A DNA stretch of 64,000 nt. Source: Thalassobius vesicularis (GTDB taxonomy: Bacteria > Pseudomonadota > Alphaproteobacteria > Rhodobacterales > Rhodobacteraceae). A program made the translations under genes and the position numbers. Location of the stretch: positions 112,777-176,776 of the forward strand of contig NZ_SSMD01000008.1 in NCBI RefSeq assembly GCF_004799325.1. Direction: 5' to 3'. Of this stretch, positions 1-8,373 are shown piece by piece (positions within the stretch are counted from its first letter, which is position 1; each line of letters opens with the position of its first letter). The notes under the pieces were generated by a model. It made no database searches and was not told the origin of the DNA. It saw only the letters and a list, made by a program, of their open reading frames with translations.

Positions 1-1
1 G

Positions 2-1003
2 CGCCACACGGAGCCAAAGATCGACGGAGAGAGCATCGGATTTGCTGTGTTGAACCACGGCAAGCGATCGGTGGCCATCGACCTCAAGTCAAGGGGCGCA
101 GTGGAACGTCTGCGCCCCTTGATCGAGAAGGCCGATGTTCTGGTAGAGCAGTTTCGTCCCGGCGTGATGGACCGGCTGGGGCTTGGTTATGAAGCGGTGC
201 GAAAGATCAATCCCGGTCTCATCTATTGTTCGATCACCGGCTATGGCCAGACCGGACCAAAGGCCAGCGCCGCCGGCCACGATCTCAACTACGTCGGTGA
301 TGCGGGTATCCTGTCGCTCAGTCGCGGACCGGATGACCAGCCAACAGCCCCGTTCGGGCTGGTCGCCGATATCGGAGGCGGAACCTATCCTGCGGTGATG
401 AATATCCTGCTGGCCCTGATTGCGCGGCAGGCAAGCGGGCAGGGGACGCATCTGGATATCGCAATGGCCGAGGGGGCGTTCGCCTTTGCCTATTGGGCCC
501 ATGCCGAAGGTGTGATTGCCGGGCAGAACATCGAAAGCGGTGGCAGCCGTCTGACGGGTGGCCTGGCCCGGTATCGGCTTTATACGGCTGCGGACGGGCG
601 TCAGATCGCCGTCGGCGCGTTGGAAGAAAAGTTCTGGCAGTCGTTCTGCGATGTCATTGGTTTGCCTGTGGCCCTTCGCGATGACTGGTCCGATCCAAAT
701 GCCTGTGCCGCAGAGGTTGCACGTCGTCTGAGGGAACACCCCTCGACCCATTGGGAGCCTTTGCTGGCTGCGGCAGATTGCTGCTGTTCGGTCGTGAAGA
801 CGCCCGCCGAGGCGGCGCGTGACCCGCATTTCAAAGCGCGTGACGTGTTCGGGCGGACCGTAAAAATCTCCGGCCGGGACGCGCCCGCTTTGCCGCTGCC
901 AATTGCCCCGGAGTTCCGTTCTTCCGGAAATTCGGTCGGAGTTGCAGCCACTCTGGGCGAAGACAATCCGCGTTATGGCGTGGACCAACCGAAAACAGAG
1001 TAA
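2..1003 (+). CDS. CaiB/BaiF-family protein, alpha-methylacyl-CoA racemase-like (5' end outside window)
   Basis: The reading frame is open from the first bases, so the start lies upstream; 333 codons are visible. The LNHGKRSVAIDLKS stretch is a class III CoA transferase signature. GHDLNYVG (His at 278-280) and LVADIGGGT (Asp at 368-370) match the His/Asp pair of alpha-methylacyl-CoA racemases better than the transferase motif. It probably epimerises a 2-methyl-branched acyl-CoA, or moves CoA between acids. It lies 32 bp ahead of an operator-bearing promoter, so it probably belongs to an upstream transcript. Racemase versus transferase is inferred from motifs only. Confidence 0.85.
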   Translation, partial: RHTEPKIDGESIGFAVLNHGKRSVAIDLKSRGAVERLRPLIEKADVLVEQFRPGVMDRLGLGYEAVRKINPGLIYCSITGYGQTGPKASAAGHDLNYVGDAGILSLSRGPDDQPTAPFGLVADIGGGTYPAVMNILLALIARQASGQGTHLDIAMAEGAFAFAYWAHAEGVIAGQNIESGGSRLTGGLARYRLYTAADGRQIAVGALEEKFWQSFCDVIGLPVALRDDWSDPNACAAEVARRLREHPSTHWEPLLAAADCCCSVVKTPAEAARDPHFKARDVFGRTVKISGRDAPALPLPIAPEFRSSGNSVGVAATLGEDNPRYGVDQPKTE

Positions 1004-1035
1004 ATCCCGTTGACGGGCAGGATTTGAATCGGTAA

Positions 1036-1051
1036 TCTAACATTTGTTAGA
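1036..1051. promoter_or_regulatory. TetR-type operator 1, perfect palindrome, with overlapping promoter
   Basis: TCTAACATTTGTTAGA has perfect 7-bp arms around a TT centre. A -35-like TTGAAT (1024-1029) sits 17 bp upstream of TTAGAA (1047-1052), so the right arm would double as the -10 box. The transglutaminase-like gene starts 14 bp downstream, with a G-rich SD between. The same palindrome recurs at seven other promoters in the window. Confidence 0.8.
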
Positions 1052-1065
1052 AAAAGGGGGGGCCA

Positions 1066-1785
1066 ATGGACAAGTCTGACGATGACCTGCCGACTGAAGC
1101 TGAGCGTTATGTCATGCCATCGCGCTTTGTGGAAAGCGATAGCGTGGAAGTGCAGGGTTTCGTGACATCGGCTTTGCGTGATCTTCCTGTGGACGCAACC
1201 AATCGAGACAAGGCGATCCGCCTGTTCGAAGCGGTGCGCGACGATATTCGCTATGATCCCTATTGTTTTGCGCTGGATGAGGACTCTTACCGTGCCAGCC
1301 GTATCGCTGGCGCGGAAGCGGCGTTTTGCGTTCCCAAGGCAATTCTTCTGGCGGCTTGTTTGCGTGCTGTGGGTATCCCCGCCGCTCTGGGGTTCGCGGA
1401 TGTGCGCAACCACCTGAATACACCCAAGTTGCAGGAGTTGATGGGGACCGATCTCTTTATCTACCACGGCTATGTTCAGCTGTGGTTGGGGAATGAGGCC
1501 TACAAGGTGACACCTGCATTCAACATGGAACTGTGTGAAAGATTCGGGGTCAAACCCCTGGTCTTCGACGGCTATCACGACGCGCTCTTTCATGAGTTCG
1601 ACGAACAGAATCACCGGCACATGGAATATGTGAACGACCGTGGTCTCTATTTCGACGCGCCGATGGGTGAGTTCCTGGTGGCGTTCAAGCAAACCTATCC
1701 GAAGCTGGAAGAATTCAACCGCATCCGGATATCCAAGGATGCGAGCGGATACGATGACGGTTTCGCAAAGGAGGGTGCCTCTTGA
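1066..1785 (+). CDS. transglutaminase-like cysteine-hydrolase-fold protein
   Basis: 239 aa. The central part (about 60-160) has the transglutaminase-core pattern: an FCVPKA segment with the candidate nucleophile Cys88, followed by alanine-rich helices, and YHGYVQLWL with candidate His134. The third-residue position reads YKVTPAFN, without an obvious Asp. No signal peptide is visible, so it should be cytoplasmic. It is the first gene of an operon of acyl-CoA enzymes and its stop overlaps the next start. An amidase, thioesterase or acyl-transfer role on a CoA or amide intermediate is possible, but substrate and activity are unknown. Confidence 0.7.
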   Translation: MDKSDDDLPTEAERYVMPSRFVESDSVEVQGFVTSALRDLPVDATNRDKAIRLFEAVRDDIRYDPYCFALDEDSYRASRIAGAEAAFCVPKAILLAACLRAVGIPAALGFADVRNHLNTPKLQELMGTDLFIYHGYVQLWLGNEAYKVTPAFNMELCERFGVKPLVFDGYHDALFHEFDEQNHRHMEYVNDRGLYFDAPMGEFLVAFKQTYPKLEEFNRIRISKDASGYDDGFAKEGAS

Positions 1786-2231
1786 GGTATCTGGAAGACT
1801 TCTCGCCGGGCCAAGTCTATCGCTTTCGCAGCGCTCCGATGAGCGCGGATTCAATAAAGGCCTTTGCCAAGGAATGGGATCCGCAGCGGCTGCACACCGA
1901 TGAAGACTATGCAACCGCCATACATGGCAGCCTGATCGCCTCGGGCTTTCAGACCATGCTTGAGGTGTTCAAGCCGGTCATGACCGAGATGATGGTCGAT
2001 GTTGCCAATATCGGCGGCATGGGCTTTGACAATTTGCGCTGGCTGCGGCCTGTGCACCCGAACGAACCCCTTGATGTCGAACTGACGGTCAACTCGGTCA
2101 CACCGTCAAAAAGCAAGCCCGACAGAGGTGTTTTGCACTATACGCTCAGCGCCAGAAACCCCGAGGGCGAGGTCGTTTTTTCGACCGACACCCCCGTGAT
2201 GATCCAGCGAAAACAAAATGACACAAACTGA
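1782..2231 (+). CDS. MaoC-like (R)-enoyl-CoA hydratase
   Basis: 149 aa single hot-dog protein. The DPQRLHTDEDYA segment (about 30-41) matches the hydratase-2 motif with catalytic Asp and His. It should hydrate a trans-2-enoyl-CoA. The start is TTG, overlapping the previous stop (TTGA), with AAGGAGGG at 1768-1775 six bases upstream, which implies translational coupling. The 3' end overlaps the next gene by 14 bp. It is followed by an acyl-CoA dehydrogenase pair, which would supply its substrate. Confidence 0.85.
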   Translation: MRYLEDFSPGQVYRFRSAPMSADSIKAFAKEWDPQRLHTDEDYATAIHGSLIASGFQTMLEVFKPVMTEMMVDVANIGGMGFDNLRWLRPVHPNEPLDVELTVNSVTPSKSKPDRGVLHYTLSARNPEGEVVFSTDTPVMIQRKQNDTN

Positions 2232-3342
2232 TATCCTTTCCAGCGAACAAGAAGACCTTCGCCTGTTGCGCGAGAGCGTGCGCACGTTGTTTGAACGGGC
2301 GGGCGGAAGTGACAGAGCCCGACAACTCCGTGATGCCGGGGGCGGTTTCGATCCGGAGATGGTCCGGGAACTGGCCGAGGCCGGTGTTTTCGGCGTGGCG
2401 GTGCCCGAAGATCAGGGCGGGCTTGGCATGGGCCTAGCCGCCGGGGGTGTCATCGCCGAGGAAGTCGGCCGTGTGATTGCCCCGGAACCGGTCGTGTCGA
2501 CGATCGGTCTGAGCCTCGGCCTTCTGCGCCGCCTTTGTCCGGATCATCCGAAGATGGCACAGCTCATCGGCGGCGAAATTTCATTGGCGGTTGCCTGGCA
2601 GGAACGCGGCCCCGACGGGGCGCCTGCCGATGCGACCTGCCGATACGCGGACGGAAAGCTGACCGGTAGCAAGGCCTGGGTCGTCGGTGCGATCGGTTCG
2701 CACGGGTTCCTTGTCGTGGCCGAACAGGATGATGGTCCGGTTCTGGTTCTGGCTGAGGCAGACGCGCAGGGGCTTGTCATCGACAAGCGGACGCAGGCGG
2801 ATGGCAGCTCTCTGGGCGAGCTTTCGTTTTCGGGAACTCCGGCCGCGGAATTGGCCAGCAGCGGTGCGGTTCTCACTGCACTGGCCGAGGCTGTCGCCGA
2901 TGCAACGGCGCTTGCCGCGGCCGAGCTTGTCGGCCTGAGCGAGCGCGCCTTCGAGATCACGCTCGACTACATCAAGACGCGGGAGCAGTTCGACAAGCCG
3001 ATCGGATCATTCCAGGTCATCCAGCACCGTGCCGTCGACCTCAACGTGATGTGCGAGGTCGCGCAGGCCGGAGTGCGGGAGGCGCTTGCGCAGATGGACA
3101 GCGAAACCGATCCGAAGGTTCGGGCCCCGATTGCCAGCCGCGCCAAAGCGCGCGCCGTCACGGCCGCCAAGAAAATCACCCGCGACGCCATCCAGCTGCA
3201 CGGGGCCGTCGGGTACACGGATGAGTTCGATATCGGGCTCTACCTGAACCGGGCGCTGGTGCTGTCGGCCTGGTTGGGCGACGATGCCTATCACAGGCGG
3301 ATATGGTTCGAGGCACGCGAAGCAGAGGGGGCAGCACAATGA
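2218..3342 (+). CDS. acyl-CoA dehydrogenase, probable non-catalytic subunit of a heteromeric enzyme
   Basis: 374 aa with acyl-CoA dehydrogenase fold: VPEDQGGLGMG near 60, TREQFDKPIGSFQ near 265, and LHGAVGYTDEFD near 335. The C-terminal position where most members carry the catalytic base (xGGxxEIQ) reads LNRALVLSAWLGDDA, without Glu, and no IVD-type LER segment is present. Such subunits pair with an active partner in alpha2beta2 steroid and actinobacterial FadE enzymes; the next gene has the active motif. Its ATGA overlap with that gene supports 1:1 production. The heteromer is inferred. Confidence 0.85.
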   Translation: MTQTDILSSEQEDLRLLRESVRTLFERAGGSDRARQLRDAGGGFDPEMVRELAEAGVFGVAVPEDQGGLGMGLAAGGVIAEEVGRVIAPEPVVSTIGLSLGLLRRLCPDHPKMAQLIGGEISLAVAWQERGPDGAPADATCRYADGKLTGSKAWVVGAIGSHGFLVVAEQDDGPVLVLAEADAQGLVIDKRTQADGSSLGELSFSGTPAAELASSGAVLTALAEAVADATALAAAELVGLSERAFEITLDYIKTREQFDKPIGSFQVIQHRAVDLNVMCEVAQAGVREALAQMDSETDPKVRAPIASRAKARAVTAAKKITRDAIQLHGAVGYTDEFDIGLYLNRALVLSAWLGDDAYHRRIWFEAREAEGAAQ

Positions 3343-4490
3343 CCGACTGGAACGCTATGACCGATGCAGAGTTCCGCAAAGAAGTGCGCCAGTTCTTCGA
3401 GGCGGAATATCCCGAGGAGCTGCGTCACCTGCCGCACCGACCGAAGTTCGCCGAGATCGAACATTGGCACCGCAAGCTTCACGCCAAGGGCTGGGTCGCG
3501 CCAGCCTGGCCCGCTGAATTCGGCGGTATGGGGCTGAACGCCGCCAAGTTGCTGATCTTTTACGAAGAGCAGCAGCGCTGGGGCGTCAATCGCGGCCGCG
3601 ACATGGGCGTGCAGATGGTCGGGCCGCTGATCATCAAATTCGGCACCCAGGAACAAAAAGATTACTGGCTGCCGCGTATCCTGAGTTGCGAAGATATCTG
3701 GTGTCAGGGCTATTCGGAACCCGGCGCCGGGTCCGATCTGGCGAACCTGCGCACACGCGCAGAGATTGACGGCGACGACTTTGTCATCAACGGACAGAAG
3801 ATCTGGACGACGATGGCGCATGACGCCACGCATATTTTCATGCTGGTGCGCACCGATCCCGATGCGCCGAAGAAACAGCAGGGCATCAGTTTCCTGCTCG
3901 CTCCGATGGATCAACCCGGAGTCGAGGTGCGCACCATCACGACCCTGTCGGGCGAGACCGAGTTTTGCGAGGTCTTCTTTGACAATGCACGGACGCCCCG
4001 CGAGAACCTCGTGGGCGAGCTGAACAAGGGTTGGACGATGGCCAAGGCTCTCTTGAGCTTCGAACGCATTTTCATCGGTTCGCCAAGTCTGGCCCAGAAC
4101 GCTCTGGGACAGCTTGAAAGCTTTGCCCGTGGCCGTGGCGCGTTTGACGATCCGGTGTTCCGTGACCGCTTTGCCCAGGCGGCACTGGATGTGGAAGATC
4201 ATGCCGCGCTTTATGCCCGTTTTGCAGATCAGCTCAAACGTGGCGAGACGCTCGGTGCGGATGTGTCCATGCTGAAGATTTGGGTGACTGAATGCTTCCA
4301 GCGCATCACCGAGCTGATGATCGAAGCAGCCGGTCCCGATGGCGGCTCCATCGGGCCGCTTCAGGTCGGCAACGTAAGTGTCGATGTTCTGGCGAGTTTC
4401 TACAAGGCCAGACCTACCACGATCTACGGTGGATCGAACGAAATCCAAAGAAACATCCTGTCCAAGGCCGTCCTGGGACTGCCTGGCTGA
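3339..4490 (+). CDS. acyl-CoA dehydrogenase, catalytic subunit
   Basis: 383 aa. It contains WPAEFGGMGL, QGYSEPGAGSDLANLRT (about 122-138), the GQKIWTT strand, and TIYGGSNEIQRN near 360 with the canonical catalytic Glu. It should oxidise an acyl-CoA to the 2-enoyl-CoA with FAD, passing electrons to ETF. The start ATG overlaps the stop of the preceding dehydrogenase by four bases. The pair followed by a crotonase resembles side-chain or ring-degradation modules with heteromeric dehydrogenases. Substrate unknown. Confidence 0.9.
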   Translation: MTDWNAMTDAEFRKEVRQFFEAEYPEELRHLPHRPKFAEIEHWHRKLHAKGWVAPAWPAEFGGMGLNAAKLLIFYEEQQRWGVNRGRDMGVQMVGPLIIKFGTQEQKDYWLPRILSCEDIWCQGYSEPGAGSDLANLRTRAEIDGDDFVINGQKIWTTMAHDATHIFMLVRTDPDAPKKQQGISFLLAPMDQPGVEVRTITTLSGETEFCEVFFDNARTPRENLVGELNKGWTMAKALLSFERIFIGSPSLAQNALGQLESFARGRGAFDDPVFRDRFAQAALDVEDHAALYARFADQLKRGETLGADVSMLKIWVTECFQRITELMIEAAGPDGGSIGPLQVGNVSVDVLASFYKARPTTIYGGSNEIQRNILSKAVLGLPG

Positions 4491-4518
4491 CTCAATACCC
4501 CACGGAGGAAATAGAACC

Positions 4519-5328
4519 ATGTCGGATCGTTATGCAAAATACGATAAACTGAAATTTGACTACCCGGCGGATCGCGTCCTGCGCATCACGTTCGACCGGC
4601 CCGAGACATTCAACTCGGTCGATGCCGAAACCCACACTCAGATGACGGACATGTGGATCGATATCGACCGTGACCCAGACATCAATTCGGTCATCGTGAC
4701 CGGTGCGGGCAAGGCATTTTCCGCCGGGGGTGATTTCAGCCTGATCGAAAACATGATTGGCAATTCGCACGAGATCATGAAGACGTGGAAAGAAGCCAAG
4801 GATCTCGTCTATAACATCATCAACTGCAACAAGCCGATCATTTCCGCGATCAATGGCCCTGCGGCCGGCGCAGGCCTTGTGGTTGCCATCCTGGCCGACA
4901 TCTCGATCGCCGGAAAGAAGGCCAAGATTGTCGATGGTCATCCCCGCCTTGGTGTTGCCGCCGGTGACGTCGCGGCGATTATCTGGCCGCTGCTGACCTC
5001 GATGGCCAAGGCGAAATACTATCTGATGACCTGCAAGCCGGTGTCGGGCGAAGAGGCCGAGCGTATCGGTCTGGTATCAATGTGCGTCGAGGATGACGAG
5101 CTGCAGCAGATCGCGCTGGATACAGCCGTCGAACTGGCCAACGGCTCGCAAAGCGCGATTCGCTGGACCAAGTATTCGCTGAACAACTGGCTGCGCCAGG
5201 CCGGGCCGATCTTTGATGCGTCGACCGCGCTGGAGATGCTTGGCTTCATGAGCGAGGACGTCAAGGAAGGTGTGTTGTCGCACCGCGAGAAGCGCGCGCC
5301 GAACTTCCGTAAGGACTGCCCGCTTTAA
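4519..5328 (+). CDS. crotonase-fold protein lacking both hydratase glutamates
   Basis: 269 aa, start chosen by GGAGGAA at 4504-4510. The fold is clear (FDRPETFNSVD, GKAFSAGGDFSL, NGPAAGAGLV). Where hydratases carry Glu144 and Glu164, this protein reads DGHPRLGVAAGD (His) and KAKYYLMTC (Tyr). The His, GD and WP pattern is shared with 6-oxocamphor-hydrolase-like crotonases that cleave C-C bonds, so hydrolysis of a beta-diketone or ring-opening is possible. It could also be an isomerase. Operon position after the dehydrogenase pair is consistent with either. Confidence 0.8.
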   Translation: MSDRYAKYDKLKFDYPADRVLRITFDRPETFNSVDAETHTQMTDMWIDIDRDPDINSVIVTGAGKAFSAGGDFSLIENMIGNSHEIMKTWKEAKDLVYNIINCNKPIISAINGPAAGAGLVVAILADISIAGKKAKIVDGHPRLGVAAGDVAAIIWPLLTSMAKAKYYLMTCKPVSGEEAERIGLVSMCVEDDELQQIALDTAVELANGSQSAIRWTKYSLNNWLRQAGPIFDASTALEMLGFMSEDVKEGVLSHREKRAPNFRKDCPL

Positions 5329-5355
5329 CGCCCGATTGGACGAGGAGGCATGGAA

Positions 5356-6552
5356 ATGTCTGATGATATCTACAAAGATATAGCTCAAGCCTATGCCGCT
5401 GCGGCCGAAAAAGCTCCTGGCCTGAAATCGCGATTTACGGCTGCCGGATTCGATCCGGCAGCTGTCACATCGGTGGCGGACCTCTCGCGTCTTCCAGTGA
5501 TGAAAAAAGAAGAGCTTCTGAAGATCCAGCGCGAGAACCCGCCCTTTGGCGGGTTCCTGGCCTCGGATCTGAAGGATGTCGGGCGGATCTACGTGTCCCC
5601 CGGCCCGATTTTCGAACCGGCCCTTTCGGACGGTGGCGGCCACGGCCTTGACCGGCTGTTCAAGGCGGCAGGCGTGGGGCCGGGGGATATCATCCTGAAC
5701 ACCTGGATGTATCATCTGGTGCCCGCGGGGCTTTTGTTCGACGAAGCGGCACAGGCCGCAGGCGCCACGGTGATCCCCGGAGGCGTCGGCAATACGGAGC
5801 TTCAGGCACAGATCATCGCCGAAACCGGCGTGACTTCGATCTGCGCTTCGACCGCGTTTTTCCTGACGCTGGCGGACAAGGTGATCGAAACCTATGGCCG
5901 CGACGCATGGAAGGTGAAGACAGCCTTCCTCGGCGGTGAGATGGGCGACTGGATGGCCAAGCGCCGCCGGATCGAGGCCGAATACGGCGTGTCCACCTGG
6001 GCCGCCTATGCCACCGCCGATCTGGGCCTTGTCGCCTATGAGGATGGCGGCGAAGGCTACCTGGTTCATCCCGACCGCGTGGTGCAGATCTGCGATCCGG
6101 TCAGCGGCGAACAGGTCGCTCATGGCGAACCTGGCGAGGTTGTCGTGACCGCGCGCGATGCCACCTGGCCGATGATCCGGTTCGGCACCGGCGACAGCGC
6201 CTTTGCCCTGGAAAGCAACGCGGATGGCACCGTCAGCCGGATTTCAGCATTGCAGGGACGGGTCGGGGCAGCGGTCAAAGTGCGCGAGATTTTCGTTTAT
6301 CCGCGCGTGGTTGAAGAAGTTGTCATCGGCACGCCGGGCGCAAAGGCCGCGCAGGCCGTGGTAACGCGCGAGAACGATCGCGACATGATCCGCCTCTCGC
6401 TTGTGCTGGAAGACGGTGCCGACGCTTCCGCCGCAGAAGCAGCCGCCGCTGATACCTTCAAACTGCATGCACGAATTCGTGCTGACGAGGTGAACATTGT
6501 TTCGGAACTACCCGAAAATGCAGAACTGATCGTCAACCAAAAAGACCGCTGA
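5356..6552 (+). CDS. PaaK-like (phenylacetate-CoA ligase family) protein with degenerate P-loop
   Basis: 398 aa. ATG 5356 is preferred over ATG 5350 because GAGGAGG (5342-5348) is correctly spaced only for the former. The architecture is that of PaaK: GVGPGDIILNTWMYHLVPAGLLFDEAA, TAFLGGEMG, a TADLGLVAYE segment and a C-terminal VREIFVYPR domain. The P-loop that should read SSGTTGxP is YVSPGPIFE. ATP binding may therefore be altered, and the protein could be inactive or do something other than acyl adenylation. It is the last gene of the operon from 1066. Confidence 0.75.
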   Translation: MSDDIYKDIAQAYAAAAEKAPGLKSRFTAAGFDPAAVTSVADLSRLPVMKKEELLKIQRENPPFGGFLASDLKDVGRIYVSPGPIFEPALSDGGGHGLDRLFKAAGVGPGDIILNTWMYHLVPAGLLFDEAAQAAGATVIPGGVGNTELQAQIIAETGVTSICASTAFFLTLADKVIETYGRDAWKVKTAFLGGEMGDWMAKRRRIEAEYGVSTWAAYATADLGLVAYEDGGEGYLVHPDRVVQICDPVSGEQVAHGEPGEVVVTARDATWPMIRFGTGDSAFALESNADGTVSRISALQGRVGAAVKVREIFVYPRVVEEVVIGTPGAKAAQAVVTRENDRDMIRLSLVLEDGADASAAEAAAADTFKLHARIRADEVNIVSELPENAELIVNQKDR

Positions 6553-6621
6553 GATCGGGTTCTGTGCGCTTTGCCTGAATCAGACCTTTTAGCCGACACT
6601 GGCACGCGGGTTTTCGTGGAC

Positions 6622-6651
6622 CCAAGACTTTCAACTTGGCGAAGGTCTTGG
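6622..6651. terminator. hairpin between convergent units
   Basis: CCAAGACTTTC (6622-6632) can pair with GAAGGTCTTGG (6641-6651) with one mismatch and an 8-base loop. It lies in the space after the PaaK-like gene and before the broken paaE-like gene. There is no T-run, so function as a terminator is only plausible. Nothing else was recognised in 6553-6699. Confidence 0.4.
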
Positions 6652-6699
6652 GGATCCCGGCCCCGCGCGCCCGTGGGGTGTCGCGGAAAGCGGCACAGG

Positions 6700-7707
6700 T
6701 CAAACGTGGTCGAAATCGACTGTCAGTTTTTTGGTTTTCGGACGGGCCTGGCAGGTCAGGACAAAGTTCTCCTTCAACTACCAAGGCTCCAAAGCATAGT
6801 TCAGCGTCATCTCTGCCTCGCCTTCGATAACTTTGGCGCGGCAGGTGGAACACATTGCGCCCTTGCAGCAATAGGGTAGTTCGATACCTGCTGCGGCGGC
6901 GGAGACCACGCTTTCCTGATCAGGTGTCATCACAAAGCTGCGGGCGGTGCCATCATGGATCGCCGTGACCTGAACTCCTTCTCCAGTGGCGGCTTCCGCC
7001 GTAAGCGGCGCAAGCGTGACGGTGGCGGTATTGTCAGCATCGGCGGGAGCGAACAGCTCGTCATGAAAACGGTTCTCTTCAACGCCTAGGTCGCGGAGCG
7101 CGGTCTTGAGTTCCTGAATCATCTCGGCGGGGCCGCAAAGAAAAGCATCTTCTATTTCTGCCGGAGCGAACAGGGCACCGGAGAACTTGCGCAGCTTTTC
7201 CGCATCAAGCCGGCCCGAGAATAGTGGGGAATCGGTGCCTTCGCGCGTCAGTGTATGAAAAAGAGAGAACCGTCCGGGATAGGTATCCTTGAGATCGTTC
7301 AATTCGTCGCGGAAGATGATGGAACTTAGCGTTCGACTGCCGTAAAAAAGGATGAAGTTGGCCCCGGCCTCGGTGGCAAGCACCGAGCGGATGATCGAAA
7401 TGATTGGAGTAGTTCCACTGCCCGGGGCCAGGGCGAGATAGGTGCGTGGTCCGCCTTGTCGTATCTTTGATCCGAATGTGCCTTCGGGCGTCATGACATC
7501 AAGTTCGGTGCCCGGTGGCAGTTCGCTATGAACGAAAGAGGAAAACGCTCCGCCTTCCAGCAGCTTGACCAGAACGCGCAACTCGCCATCGTCTCGGCCG
7601 GAGCTGACCGAATAGCATCGCCGCACACCATCGATATCATCGGCACGGCGCAGCGTGACGTACTGGCCCGGGATGAATTGATAGTCGTCCGCCAGATCTT
7701 CGGGATT
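6700..7707 (-). pseudogene. paaE-like ferredoxin-NADP reductase / 2Fe-2S protein, disrupted
   Basis: From NPEDLADDYQF to the C-terminus this is a PaaE-type oxidoreductase: flavin motif RRCYSVSS, NAD-binding part with PGSGTTPIISI and FLCGPAEMI, and a plant-type 2Fe-2S domain (CCKGAMCSTC). Two lesions are visible. An amber TAG (complement of 6778-6780) follows NYALEPW, yet the frame continues downstream with FVLTCQARP (the fourth Fe-S cysteine) to a natural stop at 6700-6702. The first 35 or so residues are missing at about 7707, where an unrelated SDR begins on the other strand. It would have served a flavin/Fe-S oxygenase; it is very probably dead. Confidence 0.8.
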
Positions 7708-8310
7708 GGGCGAGCATTTCGCCGAACTGCTGGCGGGGCAGGATGTCGACGTCACATTGGCCGCCCGCCGCGTCGCCCGCTTGTCTGAGCTTTCCGCAAA
7801 GATAGCGGCGGAAGGGGGGCAGGCCGATGTGATAGAGATGGACGTGGCGGACCCGAAGTCGGTGGAAGCCGCGCTGAAGGGACGGGTCTTTGACACTGTC
7901 ATCAACAATGCCGGAACGACGGCATCTCTTCCCGCATTGGAACACCGGCCGGCCGAAATCGACGCGATCATAGACACAAATCTCAAGGGCGCATTTCATG
8001 TCGCACGTATCGCCGCCAAAGCGATGATTGATGCCGGACGCGGGGGCTGTATCGTCAATGTCGCCTCGTTTCTGGGCACACGGGTGGCCAGCCATGTGTC
8101 CGCCTATGCCGCGTCCAAGGAAGGGCTGATTCAACTGACCCGGTCTCTGGCGCTTGAATGGGCGCGGCATGGCATCCGGGTGAATGCCATCTGCCCCGGT
8201 TATATCGAAACCGACCTGAACCGTGAGTTTTTTGCCACTGACGCGGGACAGGCATTGATCAAACGCGTCCCGCAGCGCCGGTTGGGGCATGATCCGTTGG
8301 CCGCCCCCCC
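7694..8310 (+). pseudogene. SDR-family oxidoreductase remnant, truncated at both ends
   Basis: The similarity starts inside the cofactor motif (SSGLGEHFAELLA; the leading VTGA is absent). It then runs through NNAG, a Ser..Tyr..Lys triad (SAYAASKEGL) and NAICPGYIETDL. It stops after VPQRRLG, where family members continue with about 35 more residues ending in a VDGG motif; here the sequence turns into C/G-rich non-coding DNA. No start codon or SD is present. The 5' break coincides with the 5' break of the paaE-like gene on the opposite strand. Confidence 0.75.
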
Positions 8311-8321
8311 CGGACCGGGGG
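8307..8321. terminator. GC-rich inverted repeat downstream of the acyl-CoA dehydrogenase
   Basis: CCCCCGG and CCGGGGG flank a single A inside a run of eight C and five G. It lies 53 bp beyond the stop of the minus-strand dehydrogenase and at the broken 3' end of the SDR remnant. It could be a weak terminator stem or a scar of the rearrangement; it has no T-tract. Confidence 0.3.
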
Positions 8322-8373
8322 CCTACGATAAGGCGACCGGGAATCCCCGGCCGCAATTCTTAGAGTCACGATT

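Noticed and set aside
3303..3338. Upstream extension of the second dehydrogenase to ATG 3303
   Set aside because: ATG 3339 forms the ATGA overlap used in this operon and begins with a normal family N-terminus; the extension lies wholly inside the previous gene.
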